A DNA stretch of 64,000 nt. Source: Myxococcota bacterium (GTDB taxonomy: Bacteria; Myxococcota_A; UBA9160; SMWR01). This document shows, piece by piece, positions 18,776 to 27,217 of this stretch. Both the position numbers and the translations under genes were made by a program. The stretch spans positions 1 to 64,000 of the forward strand of contig JBCCEW010000020.1 of the NCBI GenBank assembly GCA_039030075.1, in the 5' to 3' direction. Each line of letters begins with the position of its first letter. Position 1 is the stretch's first letter. Below the pieces are notes generated by a model that was given only the letters and a program-made list of their open reading frames with translations, did not search any database and was not told the DNA's origin.

Positions 18776-19114
18776 ATGGGCGACGACCCGACGATCGATC
18801 CGAAACTGCTCCGCGGCCTGGTGGGGGCCACGGAACCCGAGGCCGAGGAGCCGACGGCGTTCGCGAAGCACGTCGCCGAGGTGCTCACGCGCGCCCTCGG
18901 GCAGCTGCGCGCCAGCGGGGTGATCGAGGTCGAGGACGCGAACTACGCCGGTCTCACCGAAGAGGTCATTGCGGTCGCCCTCGAGGCCAGCACGCCGAAC
19001 AAGATGTCGCGGAAGATCGTGCGCACGCTGATCCGCAGCGATCTCGTCGAAGAGGTGTACGGCTCCGACGACGAGATCGCGGGCGCGTTGATGCCGTTCT
19101 TCGAGGAGCTCTAG
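18776..19114 (+). CDS. Small acidic protein of unknown function
   Basis: 112 residues from ATG 18776, or 129 from GTG 18725. I do not recognise a family. The sequence is helical and acidic (ATEPEAEEPTAFAKHVAEVLTR; FFEEL at the end) with no Cys, membrane segment or known motif. The segment EALEASTPNKMSRKIVRTLIRS-like is basic and may be a protein-contact helix. Codon usage matches the neighbours. Its TAG stop shares the bases CTAG with the stop of the convergent TetR gene. Confidence 0.55.
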   Translation: MGDDPTIDPKLLRGLVGATEPEAEEPTAFAKHVAEVLTRALGQLRASGVIEVEDANYAGLTEEVIAVALEASTPNKMSRKIVRTLIRSDLVEEVYGSDDEIAGALMPFFEEL

Positions 19115-19761
19115 GCCGCGGGTCCGCCGCGGGCTGCGGGAGCCACGATCCCCTCGGCCGCGGAACACACCGCGTCGAGGTAGGGCTTCAAGGGCCCGAC
19201 GCTCCGTTGCATGGCGGCGCCGTCCATCATCGCGTTGAGCAAGCGCGCCCGCTCGGCGTAGACCGGCAGCGGTTGGCCCGGGTCGGCGCGTTCGAGGGCG
19301 CGCTCGAGGTGGGCATAGAAGGCCGCGTAGTACTCGCGGTAGGCCTTGCGCAGGACCGGGTTGTGGTGCGAGAGGAAGCCCAGGGTCATGTGCACGACCC
19401 CCGAGCGTCCCCGCCAACGCCGCACGAACAGGGCGACGAGCTCGCGGACCAGGAGCTCCGTCTCGAGACCCCGCTCGACGAGCGCGCCTAGGGTGTCCAG
19501 GTCGGACTTCGCCTCGGCGCGCAGGATCTCGAGTAGCAGCGACTCGCGGTTGGGGAAGTAGTACTGGAGGTTGCCGAGCTGGATCCCGGCGACCGCGGCC
19601 ACGCGGCGGAGGGCGAGGGCGTCGTAGCCGTCTTCGATCAGGATCCGACGCGCCTCCGACACGATCCGGGCCCGGGTCGCGGCTCCCTTCGGGCGTCGGG
19701 CGATCGCTTTCTGGCGTCGGAGTGCCGCAGAACCCACTTCCCCAAAATCGGTCATTGACAT
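19111..19761 (-). CDS. TetR-family regulator divergent from amine dehydrogenase operon
   Basis: 216 residues from ATG 19761; ATG 19755 is equally possible. The HTH (YDALALRRVAAVAGIQLGNLQYYFPNRESLL, shown for position only in part) and a long helical ligand domain are typical of TetR. It is transcribed away from the aau operon across 46 bases that contain a TTGACA box, so control of that operon by an amine or aldehyde effector is likely but not proven. Confidence 0.83.
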   Translation of the reverse strand: MSMTDFGEVGSAALRRQKAIARRPKGAATRARIVSEARRILIEDGYDALALRRVAAVAGIQLGNLQYYFPNRESLLLEILRAEAKSDLDTLGALVERGLETELLVRELVALFVRRWRGRSGVVHMTLGFLSHHNPVLRKAYREYYAAFYAHLERALERADPGQPLPVYAERARLLNAMMDGAAMQRSVGPLKPYLDAVCSAAEGIVAPAARGGPAA

Positions 19762-19784
19762 AAATGGGGCAAAGGCTCTACCGT
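19755..19784 (+). promoter_or_regulatory. Candidate promoter of the amine dehydrogenase operon
   Basis: An exact TTGACA (19755-19760) is followed after 18 bases by TACCGT. The -10 is poor, but the region is the only AT-rich patch in the divergent gap. CCCCA...TGGGG half-sites flank it (19740-19769), a possible TetR operator overlapping the TetR start codon. Confidence 0.35.
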
Positions 19785-19807
19785 GCGCCCAACGAGGAGG
19801 GCCCGCT

Positions 19808-21025
19808 ATGAGGAAGCGACTCGCCACCCTGTCGGTGTTCGTCCTGATGGGTGCACTCGCTCCGCGCGTCGGCACGTCCCTCGAGCCCGAAGCCGTCGGT
19901 CAGGTGGCCACGCTTCCGCCGGTGGGCGACCACTGGGTCTGGGTGCCCGACCGGGTGCTCGAGCACAGCGTGCTCTTCGACGGCGACGACGGATCGGTGC
20001 TGGCGGCGCTGGCGAGCCCCGGTGCGCTCACCCCGAAGCTCCCGCTCTTCGCTCGCTCCCGGGGCGAGTTCTATTCGGTCGACGTCGACTACGCGCGCGG
20101 CACCCGGGGCAAACGCACCGACTACGTCACGATCTACGACGCCGAGAGCCTGCAGGTGGTCGGCGAGGTGGTGCTCCCGCATCCCACCTCGGCGAGCAAC
20201 ACCAGCCTCCACCACGCGACACTCCTGGATGGGGATCGCTTCCTGGTCGTCTTCAGCCAGTTTCCCGAGACCGTCGCCACCGTCGTCGATCTCGAAGCGC
20301 GCAGCGTGAGGGCAGCGGTGCCGATCGCCGGCTGCGCAGGGCTCTATGCCGTCGGGGCGCAGCGCTTCGCCACCCTCTGCGGCGATGGCACCACCCTGTC
20401 GGTGACACTCTCGCCCGACGGCACGGCGAGCGGCACGGCCCGAAGCCCGCGCTTCTTCGACGTGATCGAAGATCCCGTGTCCATGGCCGGCGTGCGTCTC
20501 GGCGCGAAGTGGTTGTTCGTGAGCTTCGCCGGCCAGGTGCACGCCATCGACTACGCCGACGCGACTCCGGCGCCGGCCGACCCCTGGCCCTTGGCGAGCG
20601 CGGGCGAGCGCAGCACGGGCTGGCGACCGGGTGGGCTCCAGCCCTTCGCGCTTCACCGCAGCACCCAGCGGCTCTTCGTGTTGATGCACCAGGGAGAACC
20701 GGGCACCCACAAGGATGCGGGAGCCGAGATCTGGACCTTCGACGTCGCCGAGCAGGCGCGAGTGGGACAGATCGAGGTGCCGAACCTCGCGGTCGATTTC
20801 CTGGGGCCACTGCTCGAACTCGAGGGCTTCGGCTTGAGCCTGCTCGGCTGGGTGGTCCCGAACCCGGGCGCGCACTCGCTGGCCGTGTCCCAGGATGCCG
20901 AGCCGCTCCTCTTCACGCGCAATGGCGAGCTCGGCGCCGTCGCCGTGCTCGACGCCACGACCGGCGAACACCTCCGCTCGGTGGGTGAGCTCGGCATCTC
21001 CGGCCCGACGCTGGGGGTGCCGTGA
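19808..21025 (+). CDS. aauB: Amine dehydrogenase large subunit
   Basis: 405 residues; ATG after GAGGAGG. A Sec-type signal peptide (MRKRLATLSVFVLMGALAP) precedes a seven-bladed beta-propeller of the MauB/AauB type (HWVWVPD, FYSVDVDYARGTRGKRTDYVTIYD, FFDVIEDPVSMAG, LFVLMHQGEPGTHKDAGAEIW in parts). The large subunit scaffolds the TTQ-bearing small subunit in the periplasm. Gene order B-E-D-A-cytochrome matches the aromatic amine (aau) cluster better than the methylamine (mau) order with mauF. The stop overlaps the next ATG (TGATG). Confidence 0.86.
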   Translation: MRKRLATLSVFVLMGALAPRVGTSLEPEAVGQVATLPPVGDHWVWVPDRVLEHSVLFDGDDGSVLAALASPGALTPKLPLFARSRGEFYSVDVDYARGTRGKRTDYVTIYDAESLQVVGEVVLPHPTSASNTSLHHATLLDGDRFLVVFSQFPETVATVVDLEARSVRAAVPIAGCAGLYAVGAQRFATLCGDGTTLSVTLSPDGTASGTARSPRFFDVIEDPVSMAGVRLGAKWLFVSFAGQVHAIDYADATPAPADPWPLASAGERSTGWRPGGLQPFALHRSTQRLFVLMHQGEPGTHKDAGAEIWTFDVAEQARVGQIEVPNLAVDFLGPLLELEGFGLSLLGWVVPNPGAHSLAVSQDAEPLLFTRNGELGAVAVLDATTGEHLRSVGELGISGPTLGVP

Positions 21026-21558
21026 TGGACCCGGTCCTCACGACCCTCGCTCGGCTCGGCCTGGCGCTGCTCTTCGTGAGCGCGGCGCGTCACAAGTGGC
21101 GCGATCGTGTGCGCTTCCAGGGCATCCTGGCCGACTACCGGTTGCTCCCGGATGCCCTCGTTCCCGCCGCAGCGCTCGCGCTCCCGGCGCTCGAGGTCGC
21201 ATTGGCGGTCGGGCTCGGTCTCCCGGCGACCGGCGCTGCCGCTGCCGTGGTCGCACTCGGTGTCCTGCTCGTCTACAGCCTGGCCATCGCGGTCAACCTC
21301 GCGCGCGGCCGCCGCGACATCGACTGCGGCTGCGGAGGGCCCGGGCAGACCCTGCACCCGTGGCTCCTCGTGCGGAACGGGGCGCTCGGGTTGGTCTGCC
21401 TGGCGGCCTGGCTTCCGGCTGCGTCGCGTCCGCTCTCGGCCTTCGACGCCGCGACCGTCGGGCTCGGCCTGGCCGCGCTCGCCTTGCTGTGGCTGACCGC
21501 AGCCCAACTCGCCTCCACGTCCGAGCCCGGCTGGAGATCCAGGAGGTTGTCTCGATGA
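21025..21558 (+). CDS. aauE: MauE-like membrane protein for amine dehydrogenase maturation
   Basis: 177 residues. ATG 21025 overlaps the aauB stop by one base; a GTG lies three bases earlier. Four to five hydrophobic helices of DoxX/MauE type are seen (LTTLARLGLALLFVSAARHKW; LALPALEVALAVGLGLPATG). The cytoplasm-near motif RRDIDCGCGGPG contains the family's paired Cys. MauE works with MauD in delivering disulfide bonds or folding help to the small subunit. It ends with an ATGA overlap with aauD. Confidence 0.85.
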   Translation: MDPVLTTLARLGLALLFVSAARHKWRDRVRFQGILADYRLLPDALVPAAALALPALEVALAVGLGLPATGAAAAVVALGVLLVYSLAIAVNLARGRRDIDCGCGGPGQTLHPWLLVRNGALGLVCLAAWLPAASRPLSAFDAATVGLGLAALALLWLTAAQLASTSEPGWRSRRLSR

Positions 21559-22172
21559 TTCCCGCACTCGTCGTCTCCCAGGTGGTGCTGCTGCTCCTCG
21601 TGGTCGCGCTCGCGGGCGTCGTCTTCGCGCTGGCACGCCAGCTCGGGGTGCTGCACGAGCGCGTCGCGCCGGCAGGCGCGCTGGCCCTGTCGGGCGGGCC
21701 CCGCGTCGGTGAGGCGGCGCCGCAGGTCGCGGCTTCGTCGCTCGCCGGCACGCTGGCCCACATCGGCTCGCCGAGCGGAGAGGGAGTCTCGCAGCTGCTG
21801 TTCTTCCTGTCGCCGCGCTGCCCGGTGTGCAAGACGCTGCTGCCGACGGTCCAGCGCCTGGCCCGCTCCCACGGCGTGCGGCTGCTCTGCGCGAGCGACG
21901 GGGCCGAGGACGACCACGCAGCCCTGGCACGCGAGTACGGTCTGGCGCTCGAGGACTACTTCGTGTCGACCGACGTCGGTCTCCGCTACGGGATCGCGAA
22001 GCTCCCCTACGCGGTGTTGCTCGACGGCGAGGGCATCGTGCGGGCCCAGGGCATCGTGAACACGCGCGAGCACGTCGAGAGTCTCTTCGAGGCCGAAGCG
22101 CTGGGCGTCGCCTCGATCCAGGACTATCTGGCCGCCTCGAACGAAGTGCGCGCCGAAGGAGCCCGGGCATGA
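21555..22172 (+). CDS. aauD: MauD-like membrane-anchored thioredoxin
   Basis: 205 residues; ATG overlaps aauE (ATGA) and follows AGGAGG. An N-terminal membrane anchor (LVVSQVVLLLLVVALAGVVF) leads to a periplasmic thioredoxin domain with the redox motif CPVC (SPRCPVCKTLL) and the cis-Pro strand KLPYAVLL. MauD is required for stable small subunit, which contains many disulfides, so disulfide isomerisation is the expected job. It overlaps aauA by four bases. Confidence 0.9.
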   Translation: MIPALVVSQVVLLLLVVALAGVVFALARQLGVLHERVAPAGALALSGGPRVGEAAPQVAASSLAGTLAHIGSPSGEGVSQLLFFLSPRCPVCKTLLPTVQRLARSHGVRLLCASDGAEDDHAALAREYGLALEDYFVSTDVGLRYGIAKLPYAVLLDGEGIVRAQGIVNTREHVESLFEAEALGVASIQDYLAASNEVRAEGARA

Positions 22173-22723
22173 GTCGCTTCGACGAACGCTTCGAGGGGTT
22201 CACCCGGGTGTTGGCGCGGCGCACGAGTCGGCGATCCGTGCTCGGACGTCTCGCGACGCTCCTGGTCGGCGCCTCGGCGGTGCCGCTCCTGCCGGTGAGC
22301 CGCGCCTCAGCGCAGACGCCGAACCCGCGCGTTCCCGCGCCGAAGGAGACGCTGACGGGCGACGCGGGCGACCCCACGAAGTGCGACTACTGGCGCCACT
22401 GCGCGATCGACGGGTTCCTGTGCGCGTGCTGCGGCGGGAGTGCCACCACGTGTCCGCCGGGAACCGAGATGTCCGCGGTCACCTGGATCGGGACCTGTCG
22501 GAACCCGGAGGACGGCAAGGACTACATCATTTCCTACAACGACTGTTGCGGGAAGGGGTTCTGCGGGCGCTGTGGCTGCAACCGCAACGAGGGCGATCGG
22601 CCCGAGTACCACTGGTACCGCAGCAACGACATCAACTGGTGCGTCGGCACCGAGAGTCAGGCCTACCACTGCTCCGTGGCGATCGTCGCCGGGCAGGCCA
22701 CCGAGGCCCAGCCCGAGCAATGA
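22169..22723 (+). CDS. aauA: Amine dehydrogenase small subunit, TTQ-bearing
   Basis: 184 residues; ATG after AAGGAG. A long twin-arginine signal (Arg21-Arg22 in SRRSVLGRLATLL, cleavage near Ala48) exports it. The two Trp that form tryptophan tryptophylquinone are Trp106 (SAVTWIGTC) and Trp157 (NDINWCVG). The catalytic base corresponds to Asp125 (YNDCCG). Fourteen Cys remain in the mature region. Positions sit at a constant offset of three from Alcaligenes faecalis numbering as I recall it (Trp109, Asp128, Trp160), which places Ser169 where that enzyme has Thr172. It oxidises primary amines to aldehydes and ammonia in the periplasm. Confidence 0.92.
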   Translation: MSRFDERFEGFTRVLARRTSRRSVLGRLATLLVGASAVPLLPVSRASAQTPNPRVPAPKETLTGDAGDPTKCDYWRHCAIDGFLCACCGGSATTCPPGTEMSAVTWIGTCRNPEDGKDYIISYNDCCGKGFCGRCGCNRNEGDRPEYHWYRSNDINWCVGTESQAYHCSVAIVAGQATEAQPEQ

Positions 22724-23127
22724 GGCCGGGACGGATCGCGTGGCTCATCGCGTTCGCGAGTCTCGCCGCGGTGGGGGTGGGCGCCGAGGTGCCGGTCCGC
22801 GAGAGCTACGTGTTGCACTGCTCGGGCTGTCACCTTCCCGACGGAGGCGGTGTCGCTGGGACGGTGCCGTCCCTGCGCGAGATCGGTCCGCTGTTGAACG
22901 CGGAGGGCGGGCGGGAGTATCTGACGCGTGTTCCGGGCGTCGCCCAGGCGCCGCTGGCGAGCGACGAGCTCGCGGCGCTCCTCAACTTCGTCCTGGTCGA
23001 GTTCGCCGGTGCCGAGGGGTTCGCTGCGTTCACGGCGCAAGAGGTCGAGGCGGGCCGAGCCGAACCGCTGCGCGACCCGCTGTCGGCGCGGCCCGCCGTG
23101 CCTGGGGCGAGGGGCTCCGATGAGTGA
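22720..23127 (+). CDS. Small periplasmic cytochrome c of the amine dehydrogenase operon
   Basis: 135 residues; ATGA overlap with aauA. A signal peptide (IAWLIAFASLAAVGVGA) precedes a single heme motif CSGCH at residues near 33, with a weak distal region and no obvious second heme. It matches the 'orf-2' cytochrome that follows aauA in Alcaligenes faecalis. It may take electrons from TTQ or from a copper protein; no azurin or amicyanin gene is nearby. The Met axial ligand is not obvious, so spectral type is uncertain. Confidence 0.82.
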   Translation: MRPGRIAWLIAFASLAAVGVGAEVPVRESYVLHCSGCHLPDGGGVAGTVPSLREIGPLLNAEGGREYLTRVPGVAQAPLASDELAALLNFVLVEFAGAEGFAAFTAQEVEAGRAEPLRDPLSARPAVPGARGSDE

Positions 23128-23183
23128 GCCGATCTCGACCTTCGCCGAGGATGCGCTCGGGCATGGCGATACCACCGGGTTCG

Positions 23184-23209
23184 GTTACGTTACGCATCTG
23201 TAACGAAAC
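23184..23209. promoter_or_regulatory. Inverted repeat before the molybdenum hydroxylase genes
   Basis: GTTACGTTAC and GTAACGAAAC are 10-base arms with one mismatch around a 6-base spacer, 21 bases before the ATG at 23231. The AT-rich palindrome is typical of a TetR-type operator. The TetR gene downstream of the same cluster (25839-26426) is the natural candidate to bind it. Confidence 0.55.
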
Positions 23210-23230
23210 TGCCGCGCCCGGGAGCCCCTG

Positions 23231-23707
23231 ATGCGAGTGAATCAGCGAACCGTCGACGTCCCCGAGGCCTGGACGGGCGCGAGCCTGCTCAGCTTCCTGC
23301 GGGATCATCTGGGGCTGACCGGCACGAAGTTCGGTTGCGGCAAGGGGCTGTGCGGTGCCTGCACCGTCCACCTGGACGGCACGGCCGTGCGGTCCTGTCT
23401 CACACCGGTCTCCGCCGTGGGTGACGCCGCGGTCACCACGATCGAGGGGTTGGGCGGGGAGCGGGCGACCCACCCGGTGCAGCGCGCCTGGCACGAGCTC
23501 GCCGTCCCCCAATGCGGGTACTGCCAAGCGGGACAGATGATGAGCGCGGCTGCGCTGCTCACGCGGGACGGCGCTCCCAGCGAAGAGAGCATCACCCAGG
23601 CGATGGAGGGCAACCTGTGTCGCTGCGGAACGTATCCGCGCATCCGCAAGGCGATCCACCGCGCCGCCGCGATCGAACGCGGTGAAGCGCCGCAGGGTGC
23701 GGAATGA
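23231..23707 (+). CDS. Molybdenum hydroxylase [2Fe-2S] subunit (IorA/CoxS type)
   Basis: 158 residues; ATG after GGGAG. The plant-type ferredoxin cluster is Cys36, 41, 44 and 56 ([12 protein letters not shown]). The second [2Fe-2S] cluster is Cys95, 98, 130 and 132 (CGYCQAG, CRCGTY). It passes electrons from the molybdenum centre of the partner subunit. It overlaps the catalytic subunit gene by ATGA. There is no FAD subunit, as in isoquinoline 1-oxidoreductase and related two-subunit aldehyde oxidases that feed a cytochrome. Confidence 0.93.
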   Translation: MRVNQRTVDVPEAWTGASLLSFLRDHLGLTGTKFGCGKGLCGACTVHLDGTAVRSCLTPVSAVGDAAVTTIEGLGGERATHPVQRAWHELAVPQCGYCQAGQMMSAAALLTRDGAPSEESITQAMEGNLCRCGTYPRIRKAIHRAAAIERGEAPQGAE

Positions 23708-25857
23708 CGGCGCCGCTCTCGCGCCGTGAGTTCCTCAAGGCCGCGGGTTGGACCGCGGGGGGCGTCACGATCTTGTCGGGCTGCAGCCTGATCCCCGTGC
23801 TCCCGTCCTTCGACGGACCGTCGGCTGGCTCGGAGCTCAGCTGGGTACAGCTCTGGCGCGATGGGCGGGTGCGCTTCTTCTGCCCGCGTGCCGAGATGGG
23901 GCAGGGCATCGCCACCGGCCTCTCCCAGGTCGTGGCCGAGGAACTCGGGCTCGAGCTGGGCGACATCGACTGTCGTTACCCGCGCACCGACGAGATCCAG
24001 AAGGTCGCGATGACCGTGGCGAGCCAGAGCATCGAGGAGTACTTCGAGCCGACGGCGCGCGCCGCCGCGACGCTGCGCACCGAGCTGGAGCGACGCGCCG
24101 CCCGACGCCTCGGCGTGGCGCCCAGCGCCCTGTTGCTCGAGAGGGGCCGGTTCTCCGCGGCCGGTGCGCGTGTCGCGTTCGCCGAGCTCTTGTCCGCCGA
24201 CGAGGATGCGCTGCTTCCGGCGGCCGAGCAGGGCCGCGTTCCGCTGCTCAGCCAGCGGGCCGCGAGCCAGCGTCGGGTCGTGGGGCGCGATGCGCCGCTC
24301 GTCCACGCCGAGCGACTGCTCAGCGGACGCGAGGTCTACAGCCGCGACGTCCGGCTGCCGGAAATGGCCTTCGGTGCGGTCGCGCGTCCTCCCCAGATCG
24401 GCGCCGCGCTCGAGGGATTCGATGCCGACGCCGCGCGCGGCGGGGCCGGGGTGATCGCCGTGGTCGAGGGCCCGGCGAACGCGGTGGGGGTCGTCGCGGA
24501 GACGCCGATGGCAGCGACCGAAGGCATCGCAGCGCTGGCGTGTCGCTGGCGCGCGCTCACGCCCGAGGAAGTGGCGGAAGTCGATCGTGCCGTCGATGTC
24601 GATGCGCTGTCCGTGTCCGGGGACCTCGACCACACGCCGGAGGACGAGGGCTCCCTCTCCGTCGGTCGCGAGCGCGCCACGGCCGAGATCGACGTGCGCT
24701 ACGACACGCCGCTCACGGCCCACGCATCGATGGAGCCTCGCTCGGGGGTGGCGCGGGTGACGGAGGAGGGCTGCGAGGTCTGGACGGGGAGCCAGGATCC
24801 CTGGTTCGTCCAGGGACACGTGGCCCGCGCCCTCGGACTCGACGTCGAGCGCGTGGTCGTGCACAACCACCGGATCGGCGGCGCCTTCGGCGGTCGCCTG
24901 CTGTGCCAGGCGAGTGTCGAGGCCGCCTGGTTGGCACGAGGAGCCGGGCGGCCGGTGAAGGTGCAGTGGACGCGCGAAGAAGAAACGGCGTGGAACTACG
25001 CCGGGCCTGGCTTCTCGCATCGCATCCAGGCGGGCGTCGATGCCGACGGTGAGATCGCCTACTGGCATCACCGGATGGCGGGAGGGCCCATCCTCATTTC
25101 GTCGGCGCTGATTCCCGACCACCTGCACTGGGCGGGCGACCTGGCGCCCGATCCGGGCACCCGACGCGGGACGGATCTGCCCTATCGCGTCGCGAACCGC
25201 CGCGTCGATTTCGCCGACGTCCGCGCTCCGATGCCCACGGGAGCGTGGCGTGGCCTCGGAGCGGCACCGAACACGTTTGCCGTCGAGTGTGCCCTCGACG
25301 AGTTGATCTCGGCCGGCGATCTCGACCCGTTCTCCTTCCGACAGCGCCATGCACTCGATCCCCGTTTGGCGAGCGTGCTCGAACGGCTACGCGCGTTCGC
25401 GGGCTGGGACGCGGCGCAGGAACGCGGCGCGACGCTGGGCATGGCCGCCGCGGCGTACAAGCACGTGACCTTCGTGGCGGTCGCCGCGCAGGTGTCCGTC
25501 GCAGACGGAGCGCCTCGCGTCGAGAAGCTCTGGTGCGTGCACGACTGCGGTACGGTCATCGCGCCCGACCGCGTTCGGGCCCAGATCGAGGGGAACCTCG
25601 TGTGGGGCGTAGGCATGGCGTTTCGTGAGGCGCTGGTGCTCGAAGCCGGGCGGGTCGCCACCACGAACTTCGACGGCTATCGGGTCGCGCGCATGTCCGA
25701 CGTACCGCCGATGGAAATCGAGCTGGTCTCCACGGATGCTGCGCCGAGCGGCGCTGGCGAGGCGGCGTTCGCCCCGGCGGCGGCGGCGATCGTGAACGCG
25801 CTGGCACGCGCCGAGCGGCGGCGTTCGCGGAGGTTGCCCTGGCGGGCGTCCGCGTAG
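23704..25857 (+). CDS. Molybdopterin-binding aldehyde/isoquinoline oxidoreductase large subunit
   Basis: 717 residues, the usual length for IorB-type enzymes. A Tat-like signal ([22 protein letters not shown]) points to export, perhaps with lipid anchoring at the Cys. Molybdopterin cytosine dinucleotide-binding blocks include [22 protein letters not shown], and [16 protein letters not shown]-like; catalytic Glu686 is in GAGEAAF. The enzyme would hydroxylate an aldehyde or N-heterocycle in the periplasm. Placed directly after an aromatic amine dehydrogenase operon, oxidation of the released aldehyde to the acid is a good hypothesis. Confidence 0.88.
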   Translation: MTAPLSRREFLKAAGWTAGGVTILSGCSLIPVLPSFDGPSAGSELSWVQLWRDGRVRFFCPRAEMGQGIATGLSQVVAEELGLELGDIDCRYPRTDEIQKVAMTVASQSIEEYFEPTARAAATLRTELERRAARRLGVAPSALLLERGRFSAAGARVAFAELLSADEDALLPAAEQGRVPLLSQRAASQRRVVGRDAPLVHAERLLSGREVYSRDVRLPEMAFGAVARPPQIGAALEGFDADAARGGAGVIAVVEGPANAVGVVAETPMAATEGIAALACRWRALTPEEVAEVDRAVDVDALSVSGDLDHTPEDEGSLSVGRERATAEIDVRYDTPLTAHASMEPRSGVARVTEEGCEVWTGSQDPWFVQGHVARALGLDVERVVVHNHRIGGAFGGRLLCQASVEAAWLARGAGRPVKVQWTREEETAWNYAGPGFSHRIQAGVDADGEIAYWHHRMAGGPILISSALIPDHLHWAGDLAPDPGTRRGTDLPYRVANRRVDFADVRAPMPTGAWRGLGAAPNTFAVECALDELISAGDLDPFSFRQRHALDPRLASVLERLRAFAGWDAAQERGATLGMAAAAYKHVTFVAVAAQVSVADGAPRVEKLWCVHDCGTVIAPDRVRAQIEGNLVWGVGMAFREALVLEAGRVATTNFDGYRVARMSDVPPMEIELVSTDAAPSGAGEAAFAPAAAAIVNALARAERRRSRRLPWRASA

Positions 25858-26426
25858 GGTCGGCGGTCGCTCGCGGCGGCCGGCCGCGAAGCCAGGAGGC
25901 GTCAGAGGCGATCCAGCGCGCGACCCTCGAGCTGCTCTGCGAGGAGGGGTTCGGTCAGACGCGGATCGATGCGGTCGCCGAGCGCGCGGGTGTCTCGCGC
26001 CCCACGATCTATCGCCGCTACGCCGATCGCGAAGCGTTGATCGAGGCGGCGGTCCTGGCGTGCTTCGAGGCAGACGTGCCCGTCGTGGCCGAGAGCGAGG
26101 ACGCGCTCGCCGACCTGCACGCGCTCCTCGACAACACCATCGAGATGCTCGAGCGCACACCGATCGGGCCGGTCTTCCGCGCGATGATTCCGCACCTGCC
26201 GCGCCATCCCCGGTTGGGCCGGGTGGCGAACGCGCTCGGTCGCCAGCGGCGCACGCGACTCGCGCGGGCGCTCGAGCGCGCGATCGCGGCGGAGCAGGTG
26301 GCGCCTCCGCGTTCGGTCGACGCCGTGCTGGATGGACTGATCGGAGCGATCTACTTCCGCTACTTCATCACCGGAAGACGACTCGACCGGCGCTACGTGC
26401 GGAAGCTTCTGGACGGGCTCCTCTAG
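25839..26426 (+). CDS. TetR-family regulator without a canonical start codon
   Basis: The frame encodes a clear TetR HTH (RGGRPRSQEASEAIQRA, then RIDAVAERAGVSRPTIYRRYADRE) and ligand domain, about 195 residues. No ATG, GTG or TTG lies in this frame between the preceding in-frame TGA at 25626 and the HTH; the first is TTG 26037, which would delete the HTH. The start is set here at CTG 25839, overlapping the oxidoreductase gene. A CTG or other rare start, a -1 shift from the upstream gene, or a point error in the sequence are the options. It probably regulates the molybdenum hydroxylase genes. Confidence 0.68.
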   Translation: MAGVRVGSAVARGGRPRSQEASEAIQRATLELLCEEGFGQTRIDAVAERAGVSRPTIYRRYADREALIEAAVLACFEADVPVVAESEDALADLHALLDNTIEMLERTPIGPVFRAMIPHLPRHPRLGRVANALGRQRRTRLARALERAIAAEQVAPPRSVDAVLDGLIGAIYFRYFITGRRLDRRYVRKLLDGLL

Positions 26427-26446
26427 GACGCTGGCGTCGCGACGGC

Positions 26447-27139
26447 TCAGGCCCGGGCGAGCCAGCCCCGCCAGCCCATGCCCAGGTAGAAGAGTTCCCG
26501 GTCTCGAAAACCGGCTTCGTCGATCAGGGATTCGTCCCGCTCCGGCGTGACGAGGCCCGCGTTCGCGTCCAGAGCGGCTCGCGCGTTGGCGACGACCTCG
26601 GCGTCGACCCCCGAGGCGCGCGCGAACGCGGCGTAGCGGTCGAGCCGCCGTTCGAAGTCATCGCTCGCCCGGTCGAGACACTGGTCGACGAGAACGAAGG
26701 GGGCACCCGGTCGGAGGCGGCTGCGGGTGCCGCGAAGGATGGCGCTCTTCGTCCCATCGTCGGGAAGCAGGCCGAGCACGAGGACGCACGTGGCCGCGTC
26801 GAAGGGGCCGGGTGGTGCGTCTTCGACGGTTCCTTCGAGAAGCTCCACGCGCTCGGCGAGCTCAGCGCCGATGACCTCCTGCGCGAGGGCGAGCATCCGG
26901 GGCGCGGGATCCACACCGAGGAAGCGAAAACCGGGCTCCTGCTGCGCGAGGGCGCGGGTTTCCAGACCTCCGCCCGCACCGACGACGAGCACGTGGGCAT
27001 CGGCCGGTGCGCGCTCGCGAAGCAGGACGCCGATCATCTGCAGCACACCGCTGTGTCCCGGCATGAAGGCGGGCGGGCCGTTCTCGAGGTAGCCCCGTAC
27101 GAACGAGTCGTCCCCGAAATGGACTTGGAAGTCGGCCAT
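26447..27139 (-). CDS. Class I SAM-dependent methyltransferase
   Basis: 230 residues; ATG with GGGAGGAATC upstream. Motif I is HVLVVGAGGGLETRAL, followed by FLGVDPAPRMLALA (acidic loop), the motif-II region FDAATCVLVLGLLPD, and LRPGAPFVLVDQ. The N-terminal extension (FQVHFGDDSFVRGYLENGPP) suggests a small-molecule substrate. The target is unknown. It lies 78 bases downstream of the LysR gene on the same strand and converges on the TetR gene. Confidence 0.8.
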   Translation of the reverse strand: MADFQVHFGDDSFVRGYLENGPPAFMPGHSGVLQMIGVLLRERAPADAHVLVVGAGGGLETRALAQQEPGFRFLGVDPAPRMLALAQEVIGAELAERVELLEGTVEDAPPGPFDAATCVLVLGLLPDDGTKSAILRGTRSRLRPGAPFVLVDQCLDRASDDFERRLDRYAAFARASGVDAEVVANARAALDANAGLVTPERDESLIDEAGFRDRELFYLGMGWRGWLARA

Positions 27140-27217
27140 GATTCCTCCCGGTGAGAGTGCGTTCGCTCGGAGGGTGCCAGAGCCGTGGGCCGAGTTCCGC
27201 GATGCAACACGTTCGCG

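Noticed and set aside
23120-23203. 27-codon frame overlapping the cytochrome c stop, with ATG after GGGGCTCCG
   Set aside because: Too short, no ribosome site, and its 3' part is the inverted repeat at 23184-23209; more likely regulatory sequence.
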